From positions 1 through 48,771 of the forward strand of contig CAMART010000023.1 of NCBI GenBank assembly GCA_945860705.1: a stretch of 48,771 nt of DNA. The letters are read 5' to 3'. The notes under the pieces are model-generated. The model did no database searches. It had not been told where the DNA came from and saw only the letters and a program-made list of their open reading frames with translations. A program made the position numbers and the translations under genes. This document shows positions 9,055 through 17,372 of this stretch, piece after piece. Source of the stretch: Chitinophaga pinensis (GTDB taxonomy: Bacteria; Bacteroidota; Bacteroidia; Chitinophagales; CAMDFR01). The stretch's first letter is position 1. Each line of letters opens with the position of its first letter.

Positions 9055-10139
9055 TGAAAAAGATAGCCATCATAGCAGACCCAATGGACAATCAGCAAGC
9101 TGGTGTGCATATCTATACAAAAAATATGGTCTATTCATTACTTCAAAATGATACCGAGAACTATTACATTATTTATAAAGAAAAAAAAGATTCATACTTA
9201 GATTCGTATTCAAATTGCAAACAAGTAATTATTACCAATTTTATTGGTTTTACAGCTATTAGAAAGTTTGTTTTACTACCAATACTAAGTGTTTATTATG
9301 GTGCAAATATTGTAATTGAACCAGCCCATTTTGGACCATTTTTATTACCTAAAAAAATCAAACGTATCACAGTAATTCATGATTTAAGTGCAGTATTATT
9401 TCCTCAATGGCATAGCTATTATAGTAGTATTCTTCAAAAAATATTTTTAAATAGAATTTTGAAAAAAGCATCATTAATTATTTCTAATTCCTTTTTTACA
9501 GAAAAAGAAATTATTAAGTATTATCCATTTACGAAAGATAAAATTCAAACTATTTATCCAGGTGTGATAAGTGATACCATACAAGATGAAAAAGAAATTG
9601 ATACTAAGAAAATTCCGTATTTTTTGTTTGTTGGTACAATAGAGCCTCGCAAGAATCTCAACTTACTTTTAAATGCTTTTAAAAAATACAAAGACGAAGT
9701 AAAAGATGATAAACAATTAATAATAGTTGGTGCAAAAGGATGGAAAACGGATAGTTTTTTTGAAATATATAATCAGCATCCATATAAGAATGAGATCATT
9801 CTAACAGGTTTTGTTACAGATGAGGAACTAAAAAAATACTATAAAAACTGTTATGCATTTATTTATCCTTCTCAATATGAAGGTTTTGGTTTCCCAGTGA
9901 TAGAAGCCATGCGACAAGGTACAGTATGCGTCACTACCGCAGATTCTAGTATGAGCGAAATAGCTTATCCATTTGTGATTACTTTTCAAAACAATAATTT
10001 AAAAAGCTTGTTTAATGCTATGTGTCAAATTGAAAATTTTAAAAATGTAACAAGAAGTGATGAAATTATAATCCATTCACAAAAATATGATTGGGATATA
10101 TTTGCAAAAGCTTTTATTAAAAAAATGAATAACTTATGA
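9054..10139 (+). CDS. Glycosyltransferase family 4 protein
   Basis: A GT-B fold glycosyltransferase of 361 residues. The N-terminal acceptor domain has a glycine-containing loop (ADPMDNQQAGVHIY). The C-terminal nucleotide-sugar domain has VGTIEPRKNLNLLLNAF and YEGFGFPVIEAM. It resembles the GT4 half of the upstream fusion protein. It probably adds one sugar to the lipid-linked repeat that the ABC exporter moves. I chose the ATG at 9054, which overlaps the upstream TGA, over the TTG one codon earlier. The stop overlaps the antiporter start by 4 bases (ATGA). Confidence 0.88.
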   Translation: MKKIAIIADPMDNQQAGVHIYTKNMVYSLLQNDTENYYIIYKEKKDSYLDSYSNCKQVIITNFIGFTAIRKFVLLPILSVYYGANIVIEPAHFGPFLLPKKIKRITVIHDLSAVLFPQWHSYYSSILQKIFLNRILKKASLIISNSFFTEKEIIKYYPFTKDKIQTIYPGVISDTIQDEKEIDTKKIPYFLFVGTIEPRKNLNLLLNAFKKYKDEVKDDKQLIIVGAKGWKTDSFFEIYNQHPYKNEIILTGFVTDEELKKYYKNCYAFIYPSQYEGFGFPVIEAMRQGTVCVTTADSSMSEIAYPFVITFQNNNLKSLFNAMCQIENFKNVTRSDEIIIHSQKYDWDIFAKAFIKKMNNL

Positions 10140-11374
10140 CCAATTTAGAATTATTCATACATGTAGCCTGTGCTATGGCAGTGATCATTTTTATGGCTCG
10201 ACTTGTCGGCTCTATGATGGTATATATCAATCAGCCTCGTGTAGTAGGAGAGATGATAGCTGGTGTTTTATTAGGTCCTACTCTTTTTAGTACCATTCTA
10301 CCAGAAGTAACTACGTATCTTTTTGCAGATACCAAACCTATTATTTATTTTGTAGGCAATCTTGGTCTATCTTTTTATATGTTTATGGTGGGCATGGACA
10401 TCGATTTTAGTAAAGTAGATAAAAGTATAAGAAAGCAAGCAACAATATTATCTATTGTAGCAACCATTATTCCTTTTTTGATGGGATGCCTTGCAGCTTA
10501 TATGTTTTACGATCAGTTAGCATTGCCAAATATTTCATTTTTAGTTTTCGCTATATTTCTTGGTACTGCACTATCTATCATGGCTTTCCCTATGTTGGCT
10601 CGTATTTTAGATGAAAAAAAATTGATACAAACAAAACTTGGTTCCTTAGCTTTACTTTCTGCTAGTGGACAAGATGTAGTGACTTGGATATTGCTCGCAT
10701 TTATTTCTTCATTGGCAGCTACAGGATTATTTACCCAAGGGTTTATTACTCTCGGTGGTGCTGTAGTTTTTATATTTATTATTTTTTTAGTTGCAAAACC
10801 CTTATTGAATCTATTAGTAAAAGATATTCAGAAAAAAGGAGAATTGAATCAAACCCATTTTGCAATCATTATTATATCGGTGTTACTAGCAGCTATTATT
10901 ACTGATAAGATAGGATTATATAGTGTATTTGGTGGTTTTATATTTGGATTGGCTATACCTAGAGAAAAAATACTTATAGATACGTTGAAAAATAAAATTC
11001 AAGATATAGTAGTAGTTATGCTATTGCCTCTATTTTTTGCTTTTTCAGGTCTTAAAACCAATTTTCTACAAATATTTACAGCCTCAATGATTGTTCCTAC
11101 TATTGTTATAGTGCTTTTTGCATTTGCGTGTAAGTATATTCCCGTTTTATTTACTATGAAATTTAGTGGCTACTCTTGGCGAGAATCTTCAGCCACAGCA
11201 GGATTGATGAATGCACGAGGACTTATGGAGTTGATTGTTGCTAGTATTGGTCTAGAATACAATATTATAGATGCAAATACCTTTTCTATCTTAGTATTGA
11301 TAGCTGTTACTACTACGCTTGCAGCCATGCCTATTTACAATTGGAGCATGAAAGGAGTTGAACTTAAAGAATAA
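10136..11374 (+). CDS. Cation:proton antiporter (CPA2/KefB family)
   Basis: A 412-residue polytopic membrane protein of the Na+/H+ exchanger (CPA2) family with about 12-13 hydrophobic segments. Visible family features are VVGEMIAGVLLGPTLF near residues 36-51, ALSIMAFPMLARIL, SASGQDVVTWILLAF (the acidic residue region of the ion site), and MNARGLMELIVASIGLEYNI near the C-terminus. It has no C-terminal regulatory domain, unlike the 706-residue antiporter at 15252. The start overlaps the upstream glycosyltransferase stop by 4 bases, so it appears to be the last gene of the glycan operon, although its function has no obvious link to glycan synthesis. Confidence 0.87.
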   Translation: MTNLELFIHVACAMAVIIFMARLVGSMMVYINQPRVVGEMIAGVLLGPTLFSTILPEVTTYLFADTKPIIYFVGNLGLSFYMFMVGMDIDFSKVDKSIRKQATILSIVATIIPFLMGCLAAYMFYDQLALPNISFLVFAIFLGTALSIMAFPMLARILDEKKLIQTKLGSLALLSASGQDVVTWILLAFISSLAATGLFTQGFITLGGAVVFIFIIFLVAKPLLNLLVKDIQKKGELNQTHFAIIIISVLLAAIITDKIGLYSVFGGFIFGLAIPREKILIDTLKNKIQDIVVVMLLPLFFAFSGLKTNFLQIFTASMIVPTIVIVLFAFACKYIPVLFTMKFSGYSWRESSATAGLMNARGLMELIVASIGLEYNIIDANTFSILVLIAVTTTLAAMPIYNWSMKGVELKE

Positions 11375-11423
11375 TTACTATTATTTTTTGGACTAACCAG
11401 ATAAGTCACAAATGCCTATTTTT

Positions 11424-11564
11424 TATGCCCATCGTCATTGAATAGTTTTATCTACAAAACAAGTTTGCTTATAAGCTATGGATAATGCATCATTAAAATG
11501 GTGTGGCAGATAAAATTACAATATAGTCAAAATAATATCGCCACACCTTATTTTAATGGGCATA
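11424..11564. repeat. Nested inverted repeat, MITE-like or structured RNA
   Basis: The outer arms are TATGCCCA (11424-11431) and TGGGCATA (11557-11564), which are perfectly complementary. The inner arms are CATTAAAATGGTGTGGC (11491-11507) and GCCACACCTTATTTTAATG (11540-11558). These match apart from two extra bases in the right arm, around a 32-base loop. Such nested arms suggest a small non-autonomous mobile element or a long hairpin in the 3' leader/trailer region. No transposase is nearby. Confidence 0.55.
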
Positions 11565-11610
11565 AGTAAATGTAGTTTTGTGATAAAAGGATTCAAAGAC
11601 TTGTTTTTTT

Positions 11611-11634
11611 GCTTCTTTTTTATCAAGAAAAAAG
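11611..11634. repeat. Palindromic hairpin (CTTCTTTTTT / AAAAAAGAAG)
   Basis: An intergenic hairpin with complementary arms CTTCTTTTTT and AAAAAAGAAG, separated by a short ATCAAG-type loop and followed by GTCGCCAAAGGC. It resembles interspersed intergenic palindromes seen in Bacteroidota genomes (recalled, not searched). It could also fold at the end of the antiporter transcript, but it lies more than 200 bases beyond that stop. Confidence 0.5.
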
Positions 11635-11777
11635 AAGTCGCCAAAGGCAAAAAATGTATATATTCTATTGTGTTTTCTTTTTTACAAGTAAATTGTGGTC
11701 TAAATGGGTAAACCAGATTATTTATTATTAGTTGTAAAACTATACAATTTTGTATTTACTATTTCATACATTTCATG

Positions 11778-11785
11778 TACATTTG
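11778..11785 (+). promoter_or_regulatory. Putative sucC -7 promoter element
   Basis: TACATTTG matches the Bacteroidota -7 consensus TAnnTTTG exactly and lies 32 bases before the sucC ATG. A TTTG at 11749-11752 is the only upstream -33 candidate, but the 25-base gap is longer than the 20 seen at rpsO, so only the -7 element is claimed. Confidence 0.45.
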
Positions 11786-11817
11786 TACACTCAAAAATTA
11801 AATAAAAATACTATTTT

Positions 11818-13011
11818 ATGAATTTACACGAATATCAAGCTAAAGATGTACTAAAAAAACATGGTGTAGCTATACAAGAAGGTATCATGGTAGAAAACGC
11901 TGACGATGCGGTAGCTGCAGCTAAAAAACTAACAGAACAAACAGGTACTTCTTGGCATATCATTAAAGCTCAAATACATGCAGGTGGAAGAGGTAAAGGA
12001 GGTGGAGTAAAACTTGCTAAAAACCTAGATGAAGTAAAAGAAAGAGCAAGTGCAATCATAGGAATGATGTTGATTACACCTCAAACTTCTGCAGAGGGTA
12101 AATTAGTTAGAAAAGTGCTAGTAGCTCAAGATATGTATTATCCTGGAGAAAGCGAACCAAAAGAATATTATGTTTCTATACTACTTGATAGAAATACTAA
12201 AAGAAATGTGATTATCTATTCTACTGAAGGAGGTATGGATATCGAGCATGTAGCAGAAGTTACACCACATTTAGTTCATAAAGAATGGATAGATCCTTTA
12301 GTAGGTTTCCAAGCTTTTCAAGCTAGAAAAATTGGCTTTAACTTAGGTCTTAGTGGCAATGCGTTCAAAGATTTCACTAAGTTTATTTCTAATGTATACA
12401 ATGCTTATATTGGTGCAGACGCTACATTAATAGAAATTAATCCTTGTTTAAAAACAAGTGATAATAAAATCATCGCAGTGGATGGTAAAATGAGTATTGA
12501 TGATAATTCATTATTCAGACAACCTGATTTAGCAGGTATCGAAGATAAATTAGAACAAGATCCTATAGAAGTAGAAGCTCACAGCTACGATTTGAATTAT
12601 GTAAAATTAGACGGAAACGTTGGTTGTATGGTCAATGGTGCTGGTCTTGCTATGGCTACTATGGATATCATCAAATTGAGTGGTGGTGAACCTGCCAACT
12701 TCCTAGATGTAGGAGGTACTGCCAATGCAGAAAGAGTAGAAAAAGGATTCAGAATCATTCTGAAAGACCCTAAAGTAAAAGCTATTTTGGTAAATATCTT
12801 TGGTGGTATTGTGAGATGTGATAGAGTAGCTCAAGGTATCGTAGATGCTTATAAATCTATTGGTGAAATACCTGTTCCTATCATTGTAAGACTTCAAGGA
12901 ACCAATGCAGAAGAAGCTAAAAAAATAATCGTTGATAGCGGTCTAAAAGTACACTCAGTTATTTTGCTTAAAGAAGCAGCTGATAAAGTAAAAGAAGTAT
13001 TATCCGCATAG
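11818..13011 (+). CDS. sucC: Succinate-CoA ligase (ADP-forming) beta subunit
   Basis: A 397-residue ATP-grasp protein that matches SucC over its full length. It begins [17 protein letters not shown] and has the nucleotide-binding loop [18 protein letters not shown]. It carries the conserved IEINPC segment and ends with [18 protein letters not shown], the phosphohistidine-facing glycine motif. With the alpha subunit SucD it interconverts succinyl-CoA and succinate in the TCA cycle, with substrate-level ATP formation. No sucD is in the window: the gene is closed by a hairpin terminator at 13053 and followed by a convergent gene. The start ATG is unambiguous. Confidence 0.97.
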   Translation: MNLHEYQAKDVLKKHGVAIQEGIMVENADDAVAAAKKLTEQTGTSWHIIKAQIHAGGRGKGGGVKLAKNLDEVKERASAIIGMMLITPQTSAEGKLVRKVLVAQDMYYPGESEPKEYYVSILLDRNTKRNVIIYSTEGGMDIEHVAEVTPHLVHKEWIDPLVGFQAFQARKIGFNLGLSGNAFKDFTKFISNVYNAYIGADATLIEINPCLKTSDNKIIAVDGKMSIDDNSLFRQPDLAGIEDKLEQDPIEVEAHSYDLNYVKLDGNVGCMVNGAGLAMATMDIIKLSGGEPANFLDVGGTANAERVEKGFRIILKDPKVKAILVNIFGGIVRCDRVAQGIVDAYKSIGEIPVPIIVRLQGTNAEEAKKIIVDSGLKVHSVILLKEAADKVKEVLSA

Positions 13012-13049
13012 ACTTAATCAAATAAAATCATACAATTGTGTGGTTATTA

Positions 13050-13081
13050 AAAAACTCCAGCTTTAGCTGGAGTTTTTTTTG
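13050..13081 (+). terminator. Intrinsic terminator after sucC (bidirectional shape)
   Basis: A perfect stem ACTCCAGCT / AGCTGGAGT (13053-13073) with a three-base TTA-type loop, flanked by an A run and a T8 tract. It lies 40 bases after the sucC stop. The A run on the other side means it can also serve leftward transcription. Confidence 0.92.
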
Positions 13082-13152
13082 TAATAGATTCAGGTTTTTT
13101 CTGTTTTAAATTCTATTAACACATCTGCATTATAAGTATAAACATTAAATAA

Positions 13153-14460
13153 CTATTTTTTCTCTAGCCCTTCCTTATACACTTTTAAGCATCGTTCTCT
13201 TGCATATTTATGATCTACTATAGGTTGTGGGTAGTTGAGTGAGTCTAATTCTGGAATCCATTTACGAATGTATTGGAGTTTATCATCAAATTTTTTAGTC
13301 TGCTCCGATGGACTAAATATTCTAAAATAGGGTGCCGCATCAGTACCACTTCCCGACGCCCACTGCCAGCCACCATTGTTTGATGCGAGTTCAAAATCTA
13401 TAAGTTTTTGTGCAAAATAAGCTTCGCCCCAACGCCAATCTATCAGTAAATGTTTAGTAAGAAAACTAGCAACAATCATACGCACTCTATTGTGCATATA
13501 GCCTGTATTATTGAGTTCACGCATGCCTGCATCTACTATTGGGTATCCAGTTTTACCTTCACACCATGCTTCAAAATCTTTTTCATCTGTTCTCCATTTT
13601 ATTGCATCATATTGTTTTTTAAAAGCATTATGAACTACATGAGGAAAATTGAATAATATCATCTGATAAAAATCTCGCCATATCAATTCATTCAAAAATT
13701 GTTCATTGTTTGCTAATGCTATATTAGCAAGTTTTCTTATAGATATAGTACCAAATCTAAGGTGAATACCTAGTGTTGATGTACCTTTGAGTGCTGGAAA
13801 ATTTCTAGTTTTATCGTAATGAGCAATTATATTAGTCGGTATTTCAATACTTGGTAAGAATGTATCATTATAGATAAAACCCATATCTTCTAGACTTGGT
13901 AGTTCTTGAAGTTTGATTTTATATAAATTTTGAATGTATTTTTCTGTAGGATATTCTTTTAGATAAAAATCATTGAGTTTACTTTTCCATTTTTTACTGT
14001 AAGGTGTAAACACTGTATATGGTGTACCATCATCTTTCCCAACTTCCATTTTTTCAAAAATCACCGCATCTTTATAGGTATTAAATTGAATATTATTTTG
14101 GTGGAAATAATCATTTAAATATTCATCTCTTTGAATCCCGTATGGTTCGTAGTCGTGATTTGCATATACTAAATCTACATTATAATCATTTAAAATCGAT
14201 TTCCATATTTCTTCCGGAAAGCCATATTTCACTATTAAATCAGCACCATATTCTTGTAGTTGTTTTTTAAACTTTTGTATTTGCAGATATATAAACGTGA
14301 CTCTTCTATCATCTTTATCTACTAGTTTATCTAAGATGTTTTTATCAAAAATAAAAAGACATATAACCTTATGAGGAGATTTCAGCGCTTCATGTAAAGC
14401 GGTATTATCTTCTATTCTTAAATCTCTTCTAAACCAATGAATACTTACTTTTTCGTTCAT
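13153..14460 (-). CDS. phr: Deoxyribodipyrimidine photolyase (cryptochrome/photolyase family)
   Basis: A 435-residue protein. The N-terminal alpha/beta antenna domain begins VSIHWFRRDLRIEDNTAL (residues 5-22). The C-terminal FAD domain has WRDFYQ (261-266), TGYPIVDAGMREL (304-316), GYMHNRVRM (320-328) and NGGWQWASGSGTDAAPYFR (362-380), the flavin-binding and lesion-binding core of class I CPD photolyases. It repairs UV-induced cyclobutane pyrimidine dimers with blue-light energy. The length is close to the usual ~430-470. A cryptochrome or DASH role cannot be excluded from sequence reading alone, but WASGSGTDAAPYFR is the classic photolyase form. It converges on sucC with the shared terminator between them. 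Confidence 0.93.
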   Translation of the reverse strand: MNEKVSIHWFRRDLRIEDNTALHEALKSPHKVICLFIFDKNILDKLVDKDDRRVTFIYLQIQKFKKQLQEYGADLIVKYGFPEEIWKSILNDYNVDLVYANHDYEPYGIQRDEYLNDYFHQNNIQFNTYKDAVIFEKMEVGKDDGTPYTVFTPYSKKWKSKLNDFYLKEYPTEKYIQNLYKIKLQELPSLEDMGFIYNDTFLPSIEIPTNIIAHYDKTRNFPALKGTSTLGIHLRFGTISIRKLANIALANNEQFLNELIWRDFYQMILFNFPHVVHNAFKKQYDAIKWRTDEKDFEAWCEGKTGYPIVDAGMRELNNTGYMHNRVRMIVASFLTKHLLIDWRWGEAYFAQKLIDFELASNNGGWQWASGSGTDAAPYFRIFSPSEQTKKFDDKLQYIRKWIPELDSLNYPQPIVDHKYARERCLKVYKEGLEKK

Positions 14461-14491
14461 GTATTACTTAACAATTTTTATAATCTAATGC

Positions 14492-15190
14492 TTAATTGAT
14501 ATAAAAAGAAGAGAAAAGCATATCTGCATATTCTAGGTATCTAGAGTATGTATACTGTTCAGATGCAAAATATAAATAATATTGCTTGTTATTTTTTTTA
14601 ATACAACAAATTCTATACTGCATATCAAAACCATTAATTGTTGCTTTTGAAATTATCTCATATGCTGGTGTGGAATTTATCATTATTTTGCTGTTTGATA
14701 TGATTTGTATATTTTTTCTATTAGGTTTTTCTATTTTCAAATCTTTCAGCAAATTGGCATTCATATCTTCAAGGCTCAGAACGGGAATTTTATTTTTATT
14801 GAGTAAATCATTTTTATTGGGGGTTTCATCTATTACTACATAATAAAAATTTTCTTTCATCGAATCAGCTTCATTTTCTTGTGGAGCTGTTACTTTAAAT
14901 GGTACATATTTATTTACTTCTTTATTCCATGATTTTGGATATTTTAGACTGATACCATTTTGCTTATCATAATAATTGATATATACGAGATTATATGGGT
15001 TTTCTAATGGTTTTTGGGTAATTGACTTATTTTCAATATCACTAGTTATAGAAGCTATTGTATCTTTAATGTTTAGAGTAGGAGTGTCTTTTTGTATTGT
15101 TTCTTGTTCATTTATTACTCGTTTCATGTTCTGTTTACAAGAATTTAACAATAAAATAAGAATAGTAAAAAAATATATATATTTATTCAT
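14492..15190 (-). CDS. Hypothetical lipoprotein
   Basis: A 232-residue protein with a lipoprotein signal: a hydrophobic stretch (YIYFFTILILLLNSC) ends in a lipobox with Cys18. The rest is soluble, beginning with a low-complexity, threonine-rich linker to about residue 65. A compact domain follows that contains YDKQNGISLKYPKSW, a motif seen in secreted proteins with a PsbP/DUF1795-like fold (recalled resemblance, low certainty). It is probably anchored in the periplasm or on the outer membrane. It lies 31 bases upstream of the photolyase start on the same strand, so the two may be co-transcribed. Function is unknown. Confidence 0.75.
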   Translation of the reverse strand: MNKYIYFFTILILLLNSCKQNMKRVINEQETIQKDTPTLNIKDTIASITSDIENKSITQKPLENPYNLVYINYYDKQNGISLKYPKSWNKEVNKYVPFKVTAPQENEADSMKENFYYVVIDETPNKNDLLNKNKIPVLSLEDMNANLLKDLKIEKPNRKNIQIISNSKIMINSTPAYEIISKATINGFDMQYRICCIKKNNKQYYLYFASEQYTYSRYLEYADMLFSSFYIN

Positions 15191-15206
15191 GACTACAAAA
15201 ATATGC

Positions 15207-15238
15207 TTTATTAGAGTTAAAAATATACACTAAATTTG
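15207..15238 (+). promoter_or_regulatory. Putative promoter of the 706-residue antiporter gene
   Basis: TAAATTTG at 15231-15238 matches the -7 consensus TAnnTTTG. TTTA at 15207-15210 (three of four bases of TTTG) sits 20 bases upstream, the same spacing as at rpsO. The predicted leader is very short (13 bases between element and ATG). Confidence 0.45.
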
Positions 15239-15251
15239 TATTGTATATAAT

Positions 15252-17372
15252 ATGTATCAAATACCTAAAATAGAATTCCCCATAAACGACCCAGTGTTGT
15301 TGTTTTCTATTATGCTATTTATTATTTTACTATCACCAGTTTTACTTCGTAAACTACGAATTCCAAGTTTGATTGGATTGATTATAGCAGGGGTCATTAT
15401 AGGCCCAAATGGTTTCAATATTATTTCACTAGATGCTCGAGTAGAGTTATTTGGTAAAATTGGTTTACTTTATATTATGTTTTTAGCAGGCTTAGAACTT
15501 GACTTAAACAATGCTATTAAAAATAAAAATAAAAGCATTGTATTTGGTGCGCTTACATTTTTGATTCCAATATTTGTAGGTTTTCCCATATGTTATTATT
15601 TTTTAAAACTAGACCTGACAGCCTCACTTGTTGTAGCTAGTATGTTTAGCACACACACATTGGTGGCCTATCCAATAGCGAGTAGAATGGGTGTTACAAA
15701 AAATGAAGCTGTTACTATAGCAGTAGGTGGAACTATCATTACTGACACGGCTGTTCTTTTGTTATTGGCTTTTATCACTAGTGCACATAAAGGAGAACTG
15801 AATTACCAGTATTGGATTCAGATGCTAATATCTTGTGTCTTGTTTGGTGTATTTATATTTTTATTTGTGCCGTATTTTGCAAAAAAATTCTTAAAATACA
15901 TAGAAGGGGAGAAAGCTTCGCAATTTATATTTATACTAGCTATTGTTTTTTTAGCTGCGTATATTTCTCATTTGATAGGTATTGAGGCTATTGTAGGTGC
16001 CTTTTTTGCTGGCTTAGCTCTCAATAGATTAATTCCACACAAATCAGATTTGATGAGTAAGGTAGAGTTTGTGGGCAATGCTTTGTTTATCCCTTTCTTT
16101 TTGATAAGTGTAGGCATGCTTGTCAATTTAAAAGTATTTTTACTAGGTCAGCGTGCTATTGTGGTAGCAGTGACACTAACTATTGTAGCCATTTTTGTGA
16201 AATGGTTGGCTGCATTTATTACTCAAAAAATTTATAAACTTTCAGCTCCTCAAAGAAGAATAATCTGGGGGCTGAGCAATGCACATGCTGCTGCAATCAT
16301 GGCCGTAGCGGTGACTTGCTATAAGTTAGGTATCGTAGATGAAAATATATTAAATGGCACTATTTTATTGATTTTAGTAACATGTCTTGTTGCATCGTTT
16401 ATTACAGAAAATGCATCAAGACAACTAGCACTTGAAAATATAGCATTATCTAAGAATAAAATAGATGAACGTATATTGATATCTAGTACTGCAGAAGAAA
16501 ATTATCAATGGATGCTCGAAATGGCAATAGCTATAAAAGATAATATAAATAGCAATCCAATTTATCCTTTAGCTGTAATAGAAGATAATGATAATGCAAA
16601 AGAACAAATAATAAGCGATAAAAAATCAATAGAAAATATATTAAATAATATAAAATTTCCACTTGATAATAGTAGTATAATTACCCGTATTGATTATAAT
16701 AAAGTAAGTGCTATTAGCAGAACTGTAAAAGAAGATAATATTACAGATATTATCATAGGATGGACCAATAAACAAAAAACTACCGATTTATTGTTTGGCT
16801 CATTCATTGAAAATTTGAGCGAAAGTGTTTGGCAAAATTTATATGCTACACAGCTTTCTAACACTCCTGTAGCTATAAAGAATATATATATAGTATTTCC
16901 AGAAAATGCTGAATTTGAATATGGTTTTAGACATTTAGTAGATAAGATATTTATGCTCATCGCGACTAATAAAGCTTCTTTTGAAATCTATGCTAGTCAA
17001 AGTACTTTAGATTTTATTGAAAAAGAAAAACTGATACAAAAAGATTTAATTTCAAAAGGAAAATATATTCTATTTCATGATTGGTCTGATATCACTCAAG
17101 TAGTATATAAAAATAAACCGGAGGATTTATTAATTTTGGTAAGTGCGAGAAAAGGCACTATCTCTCATCAACTTGAACTAGACAAACTCCCTGAAAAGAT
17201 TGCAAAATTATTTCCAATAAGTAATTTTATTATCGCTTACCCAGAGCAGAAGAAATCAAAAATAGAAGAAAGTCTTATTCAAGCTAATGATATAGACACT
17301 ACTCACATCAATCAAAATTTAAAACGTTTTGATAGATTGCGTAAAAAATTAAAAGAAGTTTTTAAGAAATAA
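15252..17372 (+). CDS. Cation:proton antiporter with C-terminal cytoplasmic regulatory domain (CPA2)
   Basis: A 706-residue protein. Residues about 10-385 form a Na+/H+ exchanger membrane domain with roughly 12 segments. Visible features are IPSLIGLIIAGVIIGPNGF, GLLYIMFLAGLELDLN, the TDTAVLLLLAF ion-site region and GIEAIVGAFFAGLALNRLIP. Residues about 400-706 are soluble and mixed alpha/beta. They look like tandem universal-stress-protein-type domains, a common C-terminal arrangement in Bacteroidota CPA2 proteins. It likely exchanges K+ or Na+ for H+ across the inner membrane. Its last 11 bases overlap the convergent mnmA gene. It is a distant relative of the antiporter at 10136, which lacks the C-terminal half. 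Confidence 0.9.
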   Translation: MYQIPKIEFPINDPVLLFSIMLFIILLSPVLLRKLRIPSLIGLIIAGVIIGPNGFNIISLDARVELFGKIGLLYIMFLAGLELDLNNAIKNKNKSIVFGALTFLIPIFVGFPICYYFLKLDLTASLVVASMFSTHTLVAYPIASRMGVTKNEAVTIAVGGTIITDTAVLLLLAFITSAHKGELNYQYWIQMLISCVLFGVFIFLFVPYFAKKFLKYIEGEKASQFIFILAIVFLAAYISHLIGIEAIVGAFFAGLALNRLIPHKSDLMSKVEFVGNALFIPFFLISVGMLVNLKVFLLGQRAIVVAVTLTIVAIFVKWLAAFITQKIYKLSAPQRRIIWGLSNAHAAAIMAVAVTCYKLGIVDENILNGTILLILVTCLVASFITENASRQLALENIALSKNKIDERILISSTAEENYQWMLEMAIAIKDNINSNPIYPLAVIEDNDNAKEQIISDKKSIENILNNIKFPLDNSSIITRIDYNKVSAISRTVKEDNITDIIIGWTNKQKTTDLLFGSFIENLSESVWQNLYATQLSNTPVAIKNIYIVFPENAEFEYGFRHLVDKIFMLIATNKASFEIYASQSTLDFIEKEKLIQKDLISKGKYILFHDWSDITQVVYKNKPEDLLILVSARKGTISHQLELDKLPEKIAKLFPISNFIIAYPEQKKSKIEESLIQANDIDTTHINQNLKRFDRLRKKLKEVFKK

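Larger units (their letters stand above)
11375..11817 (+). other. Gene-free interval with palindromic elements and the sucC promoter region
   Basis: This 443-base gap between the antiporter gene and sucC has no convincing open frame. It contains a nested inverted repeat (11424-11564), a second hairpin (11611-11634) and a Bacteroidota -7 element close to sucC. All three are listed separately. The remainder is AT-rich sequence without recognisable features. Confidence 0.7.
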
